Source: Eurosta solidaginis
Lineage: Eukaryota > Arthropoda > Insecta > Diptera > Tephritidae
Assembly (NCBI RefSeq): GCF_040869045.1
Contig: NC_090322.1
Coordinates: 278,034,662-278,098,661, forward strand
Length of the DNA stretch: 64,000 nt
Reading direction: 5' to 3'
Within the stretch, counting starts at the first letter, position 1, and every line of letters begins with the position of its first letter. The position numbers were made by a program, and so were the translations under genes. The notes beneath the pieces were generated by a model. It worked only from the letters and a program-made list of their open reading frames with translations. It made no database searches and was not told where the DNA came from. Positions 54,980 through 64,000 of the stretch are shown here, in pieces.

Positions 54980-57900
54980 ATAATCTCTATCTCACAAATT
55001 GGAAGAAGGTCGAGCAATCTTACTGTCGGAGGACATGTGGATGGAAAGGAACGTTTACTGACTGTAGATACGGGTGTATCTCATTCCATCATTCGAGCGG
55101 ATTTAGTCAACAAGAAGATAGGACCATTGCATGGAGCAATATTGCGTACAGCCACTGGAGAAGACACCCAGGTAATTGGAGAAGTAGAATGTGAAGTAGC
55201 AATTGGGAACGTCACGGTACTTCACAATTTTATAGTGGCAAGTAATCATAATTGGAGTGGACTTCTTAATCAACCAAGGCATCAAAATCGATATGCAAAG
55301 CAAGACGATGCGATATAAGAACATGGATGTGCCACTTAATTTCGGCTACAGTAGTAAACGAGTGCTGGTGGAAGAGAGTCAGCAAATACCACCAAAATCA
55401 GAAGCAGTCATCTGGGCAAAGGTTGATGGAGATTGTGGGACAAACAAATTGTGGGTTGTCGAAGCAGCAAATAAATCAGAACTGAACATACCTGGCTATG
55501 ACAAAACAAGATGGACGTATTCCGGTAAGAGTACTCAATGAGTTCAAGTCACCATTCAATTTGACCAAAGGAGCTATTTTGGGAATATGCCAAGAGGCCG
55601 AAGAAGTTATTAACTGTGAACAGCTCCAGGAACACGTTTCATCTAGTAATACTGATCTTTCAAATGATATCACGGCATGGACGCATGGGCTAGAGGAAGC
55701 CTATCAGAGTAAGGCAAAACAACTGCTCATAAAATACGCGAACATATTTGACCAGGATGGTTCCAAACCAGGCCGCACCAATGTTGTGAAACATCAAATT
55801 GACACTGGAGATGCGAGGCCGATCCGTCAAGCTCCACGTAGTGTTCCACTAGCGAAGCGGGAAGTTTTGTGTCAAATCATACAAGAAATGAGTGACAGCG
55901 GCGTCATCGAACCATCAGCTAGTCAATGGAGCTCACCGGTAGTACTTGTAAAGAAGAAGGATGGAAAAATGAGATTTTGCGTGGACTACCGGAAGTTGAA
56001 TGACGTTACGAAAAAGGATAGCTACCCGTTGCCAAGAATTGACGACACTCTGGACTCGCTATCTGGTACGAAATGGTTTTCCACACTGGACTTGAAAAGC
56101 GGCTACTGGCAAGTTGAGGTAAAGGAGGAAGATAAAGAGAAAACAGCCTTCAGTGTCGGTGATGATCTTTGGCAATTTACAGTTATGCCTTTTGGACTTT
56201 GTAATGCACCAGCTACTTTTGAGAGACTCATGGACCAGGTACTGAAAGGACTACATTGGAAAACATGCTTGGTGTACCTGGACGACATCATCGTATTGGG
56301 CAAGAGTTTTGATGAACATCCTAAGAACTTGGAGGAAGTTTTCCAGAGAATAGCTGGCGCTGGTCTGAAGTTAAGTCCCAAAAAGTGTACGCTGTGTAAA
56401 AAGGAAGTAAATTATTTGGGCCACTAGGTAACTACAGAAGGTGTCTGTACAGCGAATGAAAAGATAGAGGCAGTAAAGGATTGGCCAAGACCACAGAACC
56501 TACATGAATTGAGAAGTTTTCTTGGGCTGTGCACATATTACCGCCGATTTGTACCAAATTTTTCCAGCGTAGCCCATAGCCTCCATGAGCTTACAAGAAA
56601 AACAAAGCTTTTGAATGGAAGAAGGAGCAAGAAGTGGCTTTCCAAACATTGAAGGAGCATTTATGCACTGCCCCAATGTTAGCATATCCGATTCCAGGAG
56701 CAACATTTATTCTAGATACAGATGCGAGTGGATGTGCTATAGGAGGCATTTTATCACAACTGGTCGATGGACAGGAGAAGGTAGTTGCATATTACAACCG
56801 TTCGATTGGAAAACCAGAGGGGAACTACTGTGTTACGCGGAGAGAGCTGTTGGCATTGGTAGAGTGCATTAAACATTTTCACAAATACCTCTACGGCCAG
56901 CGATACCGTGTCAGGACAGATCACGCAGCGTTTAAATGGCTTCTGCAGTTCCGTAATCCGGAAGGACAATTGGCACGGTGGATCGACTTTTCCATTAAGC
57001 ATCGAAAAGGTAGTACCCATGGAAATGCTGATGCAATGTCACGAAGACCATGTAGTTTGGAATGCAAGCACTGTTCAAAAGCCGAGGCTAAAGAAGACAT
57101 TATAGATGTCCGGCTAATGAATATAACATGTACAGATGAAAGGGACAAGGAACAGCTAAGAAAGTGCCAGCTAGAAGATGCAGATCTGTCACGTGTTATG
57201 CAAGGGCTCGAACGAAATGAAAGACCAAACAGAGAAGAGATGTCAGCAGAGAGTCCCATTGCGAAGTCATATTGGGCACAGTGGAACAGTTTAGAATTGA
57301 TATCCGGTTGCCTTCATCGAGTATGGGAGAGTGAGGATGGTAAATACAAGAATAAACTGATAGTTGTTCCCAGAAAGAGGATTCCTGACGTGCTCAGCGA
57401 GCTGCATAATGGTCCAAGCGGAGGTAATCGTGGAATCACGAAGACGCTCGAGAAGATTAAACAGAGATTCTATTGGGTTGGTTGCCGTCAGTCGGTCACT
57501 GAGTGGATTGCGAACTGCGAGGTTTGCAGCAGAGCGAAAGGGCCCAGAGCACGAAGTCATGGCCAGATGAAGCAATATAACTCAGGTGCCCCATTTGAAA
57601 GGATCGCCATGGATATCGCAGGTCCATTTCCTACTAGTAACCGCGGAAACAAATACGTACTGGTGTTATGGATTATTTCAGTAAATGGCCAGAGGTATAC
57701 CCAATCCCAAACCAAGAAGCCGAAACAGTAGCAGAAGTGGTTAAAAACGAATGGGTATGGTGTACCAATGGAGTTACATTCTGACCAAGGCAGGAATTTC
57801 GAATCAGCTGTGTTCCAGGAAATGTGTAAGTCATTGGGCATTCGAAAAACACGGACAACTGCATTGCATCTCAATCCGATGGTATGGTAGAACGATTCAA

Positions 57901-58459
57901 TAGAACATTGGAGGAGCACTTAAGGAAAGTAGTAGACAAGTACCATAAAGAATGGGATACCCGCATACCATTACTCTTGATGGCTTACCGATCAGCAGTG
58001 GATGACACAACGGGCCAAACCCCTGCAAAAGTAATTTTTGGCAATGACCTTAGACTGCCAGCTGATTTGAAGTTTGGGATAGATGCCAATGCGGAGAGAA
58101 ATGTCAGGAAATCCACTAGTGATTTGGAAGAAGAGTTAAGAGAAATACATGATCTGATAAGGCAACGAACAAAGATTATGAGTGACAAGATGAAAGCCAG
58201 ATATGATAAAGCAATTAATTCAGAAGGTTTTCAGGAAGGAGATTTGGTGCTGTTATATAACCCACAACGTAAAAAAGGTTTGTCCCCGAAATTGCAGTGT
58301 AATTGGGAAGGCCCATACAAAGTTGTAAAACGGATCAACGATGTAGTGTACCGCATACAAACCATCGGTAAACCACGAACCAAAATGAAAGTGGTCCATT
58401 TGGAAAGGCTGGCAACGTTTAGATCGAGAGTTTTGTCTGACCGGGACGATCAGACTTAG
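54926..58459 (+). pseudogene. pol: Gypsy Pol, copy 2, multiple lesions
   Basis: Aligns by eye along the whole copy 1 Pol. Protease: DTGVSHSII replaces DTGAPHSII, and a deletion removes the stretch before GVDFL (near 55,240). A deletion near 55,490 shifts the frame before the linker. The reverse transcriptase is open (55,498-56,427) with YLDDIIVLG, ending in a TAG after YLGH. Further breaks lie near 56,603, 56,985 (lost ERLQSY block), 57,664, 57,755 and 57,870 in the integrase. The last 190 codons, from DGMVERFNRTL, are open. It cannot make a functional polyprotein. Confidence 0.92.
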
Positions 58460-58470
58460 GTGGAGGGCAG

Positions 58471-58667
58471 TGTCACGGATATTAGCATCACTAAGTTATC
58501 CCATCACTAAGGCGGTCTAAGGCCACGATAAGCAGTATTTACGTCAATAATCAAATCATGTATACACATAGCCGAAATAAGTCACACACAGATGCATTTA
58601 CTTATACGCCTATGTATGCGCGAGAGACTGTAAACTGCAAACATTCACATCAATAATTCAATCATTA
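58471..58667 (+). repeat. 3' LTR of gypsy copy 2, truncated
   Basis: Starts TGTCACGGATATTAGC after the tract AGGTGGAGGGCAG and stops in the TCAATCATTA block, where the DNA transposon begins. It retains only the first 197 bp. Confidence 0.9.
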
Positions 58668-59227
58668 CCCACCAGCAAAAAGTTTCATTACTGAAAAATA
58701 TCAGCGAGTCTGTAATAGGTTGTGGGGCAGGGCACGAGGTAAATTCGAATTAAACGGCAAATATTTTTGTTCTTGTTCTTCTATAGAAATTTTAATGCTC
58801 GATTCAAAGGAAACAGCACAGTTCCCAACTGAATGACCCATATTCCATTTAAAATATTCCCAGAAATACGTTCGACTGAATTACCCATAACTCTCGGTAA
58901 GCGAGTTGCACAGTTGTACATCTTCTTGGGGGATCGACTGATTGAATCATTTCCCCAGTTACGCGAGTTATTCAGTTTTTAGCTTTCTACGAACTTTCAG
59001 GCGGTAACACGTGTTTGTTTTTGTTTCTAGTGCCCGTTACTCGTGTAACTGCGGAGCCGAACGTTGGCGTGCTTAAATTTTTTATTTTCTTCTTTAGTAC
59101 GATTTCAGAGTGCATTAGAAGTGGAAGCAAATAAAAGTTGACAGTTAACTGGAATATTATTAAAAGGTGAATTAAAAAAGTTGCTTAATTTATTAATTGT
59201 GAAGTGTTGAGTGAATAAAAATCAGGT

Positions 59228-60999
59228 ATGTATAGTAAACGTCATGAAAGGCGTTTTATAAACGCAGAAAAAAAGAAAATTATTAGAAATGATAATTTAA
59301 ATCAAAATAATGACGAACCAAATGAGTTGAATGTCGAGAACTGTAGTTCAGAAAATTCTAACGAACGTGAAGGCAGCTTGACAGTAGATTTACAACAATG
59401 GGCTGTAACAATATAACACGTGCAGCTTTTAATGGTTTATTGAGGGTTTTGAATAAGTGGCATTTCGATGTTCCAACTTGCTCCGAGTCATTGACTACCA
59501 GGCAGGCCACCCTTATCGGAAATGTTTTACCCGGTACATATTTACACCTAGGGATAGAAAATAAATTGCGTAGAATCAGTGATGTTATTAAAAACAAAGA
59601 GACAATAGTGTTGGACATTGGTATTAACGGCGTTCCTTGTACAAAAGCTCAGGACAATCGCTGTGGCCCATTTTAGGAAAGATTTTCCCTGACTTAAATA
59701 CTGAGGTTACTTGTGGTTTATTTAGGCACCAAAAAACCATCCAGCGTAAATAATTATTTAAAAGATTTTGCGTCTGAATTATCAAATTTACTAAAAAACG
59801 GGTTGAATATAAATGGAAAAATCCTTGAAATAAATATGAGAGCTTTTATTTGTGATTCTCCTGCAAAAGCATTTTTGTGTCAAAGCTTGGGGCACAATGC
59901 CTTGGAAGGATGCACCCGGTGTTGTCAAGTAGTGAAACGAAAAAATAATAGAACAGTTTATAGCACATTAAAATCATCACCACGGACTGACGAAGGTTTT
60001 TTATTAAGAACGTACGATAACTATCAAAAACCTTTGACTGATGAAAGCTCTGTACTAGAAGATTTAGGTATAAAAATGGTGACACCGTTTCCCCTAGACG
60101 TGATGCACATGGTTGACTTGGGTGTTGTCAAGAAAATAATTCTTTGCATAAGGAATGGGAAAACAAACTTTCCGAAACTTAATAAAAGAGAAAAGGAGAA
60201 TTTGTCAAGTAAAATGCTTTCTTTAAAGTATTTCGTTCCCAGTGAATTTGCTCGCAAACCAAGATGTTTTGAAGAAATAAAGCGATGGAAGGCTGTAGAG
60301 TTCCGACAATTTATACTCTATACGGGCATTTTTGTCCTAAAAGATTCTGTTGACGCAAATGTTTATAATCATTTTCTCCTGCTACACGCTGCATATATAG
60401 GCTCCTTTTAACAGAAACAAAATATCGGGCAAATATCGGTGTTGCTCAAGATATTCTGCAATACTTTGTTAATCTCTCTCCCGTTATTTATCTCGAAGAG
60501 CAGTTATCTTTTAATGTCCATTCTCTCCTTCATTTGACAGAATGTGTACAAGAAATAGGATTTGTAAACTCTTTCACGGAATATAGTTTTGAAAACTATT
60601 TACAAAAATTGAAAAAATGTATAAGAAAACCTACTCAAATTCTCGAGCAAATAAATAACAAAGACCAACACTGTGAAACTATTAGAAAAGAAAAATTTAT
60701 TGGTCGCAAAATTTATAAATTTGGGTACGTTAAAACGTACATTTCGACCTATTACACTTTAAAAACAAAACAGCCTGACAATATTTATTTTGCTGGTGGT
60801 AGTCCACTTAAAATTATTCGCTTTTCAAGGGAAGAAACGAAGTTTTAGTTATAGGTAAAAGATTTACTAACTGCAAAGCATTTTACACCTATTGAAAATC
60901 AAGAAATGATCAACGTAAAAGAGGTCGATTATAATTTTTTTTACTTTCCAATTAATGATAAGGAATATTTATTTATTCCCATTTTGCATACAGTTTAAG
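59228..60999 (+). pseudogene. Tnp2/EnSpm-like transposase, frameshifted
   Basis: Transposase-like protein in several frames. From ATG 59,228 comes a basic N terminus ending LQQWAV, then a shift near 59,405 to ITRAAFNGLLRVLNKWH, and LDIGINGVPCTKAQ (normally an INIDGLP-type block). Another shift near 59,675 leads to GTKKPSSVNNYLKDF and the best-kept block (59,713-60,411). That block reads FICDSPAKAFLCQSLGHNA, EGCTRCCQ, SSPRTDEGF, FPLDVMHMVDLGVVKK and KAVEFRQFILYTG. After a break at 60,412 it continues with FENYLQKLKKCIRKPTQ. These blocks recur in a transposase family common in animals; the link to plant CACTA Tnp2 is from general knowledge. At least four frame breaks make it non-functional. Confidence 0.68.
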
Positions 61000-61022
61000 A
61001 ATCAGAAGCACAAATCGCAAAG

Positions 61023-61797
61023 ATGTCGGACGGCATATTTACACCAGTTTTTAGGTGCAATGCCACACTAAATGGCGAAAACATTTCTCCAGGCCCGGAC
61101 AATATACAAATGGAGTTGAACAATATAAAAAAGCAAATAAGTGCAGCAACGGAAAAGTTAAATAGTTATTATAAAAATAAATCATATTTTTAATTTGTAT
61201 AATTTTAAACCATTTTTGTGAATTGCAGCCTTAATTAACATCCAGGCAAAAAATAATTTGCTTATGCAAAGGGTTCTGGAGAAAGTGGAGAAGAAAGTAA
61301 ACTTTCCAGTTCTTGATGTGAGGAGTCTCGATGAAATTGAAAACTATGTTGCGAAAAACAAAGATGTATATGTGAGTATGAAATTGCGCTAATATGGTTT
61401 TAAATTTTTTTTTTATTAATTTATTGTGCATATTTTTTAACCAGGTTTCCAATATTAGGAACATTATTGGGCAAGTTGGCATTATAAACGGCTTCAAAAA
61501 ATCCTCAGCGACAAAACCATGGCACAGATTAATTATGATGGATTGCAAAAAAAAACCCCGTTTAAAAAATATGAGAACCTCCATGATGCCCTATACGGTA
61601 AAATTTACCCATTCGAAATTTTTGATACATATGTTTTATTATTTATTTTGTTTTATTTTTCAAAAGCAATACAAACTGAAGGGTACACCAGACGGGATTA
61701 TGAACGGGACCTTAGAAGATCATTCAAAATGGCGAAAAATCGATATTATAAGGCAAACTGCAAAAGCAACAAAATAATTTTGATAAACTTTATTTAA
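61023..61797 (+). pseudogene. DUF4806-like second ORF of the transposon, with introns
   Basis: Begins MSDGIFTPVFRCNATL (61,023), then a coiled segment. Likely exons are separated by GT-AG introns: an acceptor GAATTGCAG near 61,227, a donor TAT|GTGAGT near 61,372, an acceptor TTAACCAG near 61,444 and another acceptor CAAAAG near 61,665. The exons read FPVLDVRSLDEIENYVAK, VSNIRNIIGQVG, ILSDKTMAQINYDGLQKKTPF and RDLRRSFKMAKNRYYK. This matches the DUF4806 pattern (FPL...LEELE, then a KKPF block and a final basic helix), a domain of unknown function. A frame change near 61,495 suggests decay. Confidence 0.5.
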
Positions 61798-61825
61798 TAC
61801 GCAAATATGTTATTATATTTTATTA

Positions 61826-62191
61826 AATAAATAAAATAAAATAAATATAAGGCGCGATAACCTCCGAAGAGATCTAAGGCCGAGCTTCTCTTCCAATTTG
61901 CGTCGTGCTCCTCTTGATTTTTCCCTACAAATTGGCCGGACGGGACCTACATGTTTTATGCCGACTCCGAACGGCATCTGCAAGGCAGATGAGTTTTCAC
62001 TGAGAGCTTTTCATGGCAGAAATACAATCGGAGCGCTTGCCAGACACTGCCGAGGGGCGACCCCGCTTAGAAAAATTTTCTTCTAATTGAAAAATCTTAT
62101 TTCTAAAATTTTGATGTTGCTTTGCCCGGGAGTTGAACCCAGGGCATACGGTGTGATAGGTGGAGCACGCTACCATCACACCACGGTGGCC
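61826..62191 (-). mobile_element. tRNA-derived SINE, copy 3
   Basis: Full-length copy on the minus strand: the head with TGGTGTGATGGTAG and GGTTCAACTCC is at about 62,120-62,191, and the tail of ATTT repeats is at 61,826-61,850. A 16-bp AT-rich repeat TTATTATATTTTATTA occurs at 61,810-61,825 and 62,198-62,213 and is the likely target duplication. Low complexity leaves some doubt about its exact edge. Confidence 0.92.
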
Positions 62192-62213
62192 ATTTATTTA
62201 TTATATTTTATTA

Positions 62214-62390
62214 TATTACTTTATTTAACGATTTAAAATGAATTGAAGTTAGTTTCTTCTTTTTTGACTGTAATTGTATTAATATTTAAGTATATTAAAA
62301 TTAAATATATTATACTTAAATTAAAAGAAATAGATACGCATGCATTTACTATCCTTTATAACTGGGTGTACAGACGAATAATACATATAA
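62214..62390. other. AT-rich target sequence between SINE and LINE-A
   Basis: AT-rich DNA without recognisable features. It is the DNA into which copy 4 of LINE-A inserted, since it continues at 63,904-64,000. Confidence 0.4.
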
Positions 62391-62400
62391 CTGACCGCTT

Positions 62401-63893
62401 GTTGTTGTTGTTGTTGTAGCAATGCTCGCCCCACCTAATAGCCGCGACCGATCACAAATTGTCATCAATATCCTCTAACGGGAGTCCAAGGAAACTTGCC
62501 GTTTCAACAGGGGTGGACCATAAGGAAAGGGGTGTTAGAGGCGTTGGTTCCACATTACAATTAAAGAGATGGTTGGTGTCATGTGGGGACACATTGCAAG
62601 CAGGGCATACATTTTGTATGTCGGGCTTGATTCTGGATAGGTAAGAGTTTAACCTGTTACAGTATCCAGAACGAAGTTGAGCAAGAGTGACACGCGTTTC
62701 CCTGGGGAGTATGCGTTCCTCTTCTGCGAGTTCTGGATATTTTTCTTCAAGTACTGGATTCACCGGGCAATTCCCGACATAAAGGTCCGACGCCTGTCTA
62801 TGGAGTTCACCAAGGACCTGCTTGTGTTTTTCCGCTTCATACGGCTGGGTTCTCAGGTGCCGTATTTCCTCAAAATGCTCACGGAGATGACTCCTTAGGC
62901 CCCTAGGCGGTGCTGGTTCGTCAATCAGATGTCTGTTGGGATGCCCAGGTTTCTGGGTATTCAACAGAAACTGTTTGGTCAGCATCTCATTTCTCTCCCT
63001 GATGGGGAGTATTCTCGCCTCATTATGCAGATGGTGTTCTGGGGACATAAGAAGACAGCCCGGCGATTCTGAGAGCAGTATTTTGGCAGGCCTGTAGTTT
63101 CTTCCAGTGGGTGGTTTTTAGGCTTGGCGACCATATGGGTGATGCGTAGCACGTAATCGGCTGGCTAATTGCTTTGTATGTGGTCAAGAGCGTTCCTTTG
63201 TCTTTTCCCCAGGTACTGCCAGCAAGGGATTTGAGGATTTTATTACGGCTCTGAATTCTTGGAGCAATTGCGGTTGCGTGCGCACCAAAATGTAGATCCT
63301 GATCAAACGTCACACCCAAGATTTTGGGGTGTAGGACAGTCGGTAGCGTAGTGCCATCGACGTGGATGTTCAATATGGTCGACATTTGGGGCGTCCATGT
63401 TGTAAATAAGGTCGCGGAAGATTTAGTCGGTGACAATGCCAGGTTTCGCGAGGCGAAAAAACCGGAGAGATCAGGGAGATAGCCGTTTATTTTATTGCAT
63501 AGCTCATCGATCTCTGGGCCTGGGCCTGTAGCCATTATTGTGCAGTCATCGGCGTAGGAAACGATTGTGACTCCTTCCGGTGGTGAAGGTAGCTTAGATA
63601 TGTAGAAATTAAACAAAAGCGGGGATAGGACACCACCCTGTGGACCCCTTGTTTAATTCTCCTTTGTTTTGATGTTTCGTTTCTGAATTGCACCGATGCC
63701 TGCCGACCACCCAGATAATTTGCGGTCCACCTTTTAAGACATGGGGGAAGGGTAGACCCTTCCAGGCCTTGCAGTAACGAGCCATGGTTGACCGTATCAA
63801 AAGCTTTTGATAGGTCTAACGCTACGAGTACTGTTCTATGGTGGGGATATTGATTCAAACCGCAATTTATCTGGGTGCTAATGACATTTAGCG
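62401..63893 (-). mobile_element. 5'-truncated LINE-A copy 4 with 10-bp duplication
   Basis: A perfect duplication CTGACCGCTT (62,391-62,400 and 63,894-63,903) flanks it. On the minus strand it starts in the reverse transcriptase (SALNVISTQINCGL) and ends in the 3' UTR and a (CAA)n tail. Coding content is frame-broken by a 1-bp loss near 63,644 (GVHRVV for GVPQGG) and a 2-bp loss near 63,062. Otherwise it is almost identical to the intact copy at 11,128-15,183, so it is a recent, dead-on-arrival insertion. Confidence 0.93.
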
Positions 63894-64000
63894 CTGACCG
63901 CTTCATATCTTCTGGTACATGAGCTCGCAACGCGCACAACTGATCACATCAAATAGTGGATATAATAGCAATTCTTAAGGATAATTGATTCTTCATATTT

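Larger units (their letters stand above)
52395..58667 (+). mobile_element. Ty3/gypsy copy 2, decayed, 3' LTR truncated
   Basis: Same family as copy 1. The 5' LTR (52,395-53,475) contains a SINE. The primer-binding site is at 53,478-53,492, then gag, the frameshift site and a pol with many lesions. The 3' LTR starts at 58,471 and is cut at 58,667 (TCAATCATTA) by the DNA transposon. It also lacks about 12 bp (TATATAAGGCAG region) present in the 5' LTR. The 3' half of that LTR is not found in the window. Confidence 0.93.
58668..61809 (+). mobile_element. DNA transposon with Tnp2-like transposase and DUF4806-like ORF
   Basis: The left boundary is exact: the gypsy LTR stops at 58,667 and new sequence begins CCCACCAGCAAAAAG. 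Two genes follow on the plus strand (59,228 and 61,023). The right boundary is uncertain: AT-rich sequence leads into the SINE duplication at 61,810, and no complementary terminal repeat or LTR remainder is seen, so the right end is lost or rearranged. The superfamily (EnSpm/CACTA-like) is inferred from the transposase. Confidence 0.65.

Overview
This is nuclear DNA from a higher dipteran, most likely a tephritid-type fruit fly. The two recognisable host genes are a histone H3.3 gene (18,036-18,514, minus) and the 3' end of a forked/espin-like actin-bundling gene (exons between 27,279 and 31,580, minus). Both have short GT-AG introns. The rest is AT-rich and dominated by transposable elements of several classes, many nested. 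The species call is inference; nothing in the window names it.

Layout. 1-1,700: 3' end of a minus-strand LINE (family B). 2,140-17,250: a stack of one LINE family, here called LINE-A (two PHD-like fingers, APE endonuclease, reverse transcriptase, (CAA)n tail). It holds two full-length copies, one with an intact 1,327-residue ORF and a perfect 14-bp target duplication, plus truncated and diverged copies and an unclassified GC-rich repeat. 17,250-19,940: the H3.3 locus. 19,944-24,380: a tRNA-derived SINE, a small inverted-repeat element and tandem/inverted AT-rich repeats. 24,384-27,004: a complete-ended but dead piggyBac-like transposon. 27,279-31,580: the forked-like gene, with a small transposon in its largest intron. 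33,862-51,552: a 3.56-kb tandem duplication carrying a 136-bp-arm hairpin and fragments of a Polinton/Maverick-type DNA polymerase. The second unit is split by a Ty3/gypsy element (38,048-44,525), and its polymerase is further split by a Jockey/CR1-type LINE (LINE-C). 51,550-52,150: a 130-bp tandem repeat with a truncated SINE. 52,395-58,667: a second, decayed gypsy copy with a SINE in its 5' LTR and its 3' LTR cut by a DNA transposon (58,668-about 61,809) that carries a Tnp2-like transposase and a DUF4806-like second gene. 61,826-62,191: another SINE. 62,401-63,893: a 5'-truncated LINE-A with a perfect 10-bp target duplication.

The strongest unusual signals are these. (1) Both gypsy copies have a GTTAAAC slippery heptamer directly before the gag stop, followed six bases later by a predicted H-type pseudoknot whose main stem changes from G-U to A-U pairing between copies. 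(2) LINE-A has a 2A-like NPGP motif after a hydrophobic leader and ahead of its zinc fingers, retained in three copies. (3) The gypsy Gag starts with a SAP-like motif and carries an expandable 11-residue coiled-coil repeat. (4) A four-copy tRNA-SINE family shows target-site duplications. (5) A transposase is paired with a DUF4806-like ORF. Several insertions have an empty-site counterpart within the window, so their order can be read directly.
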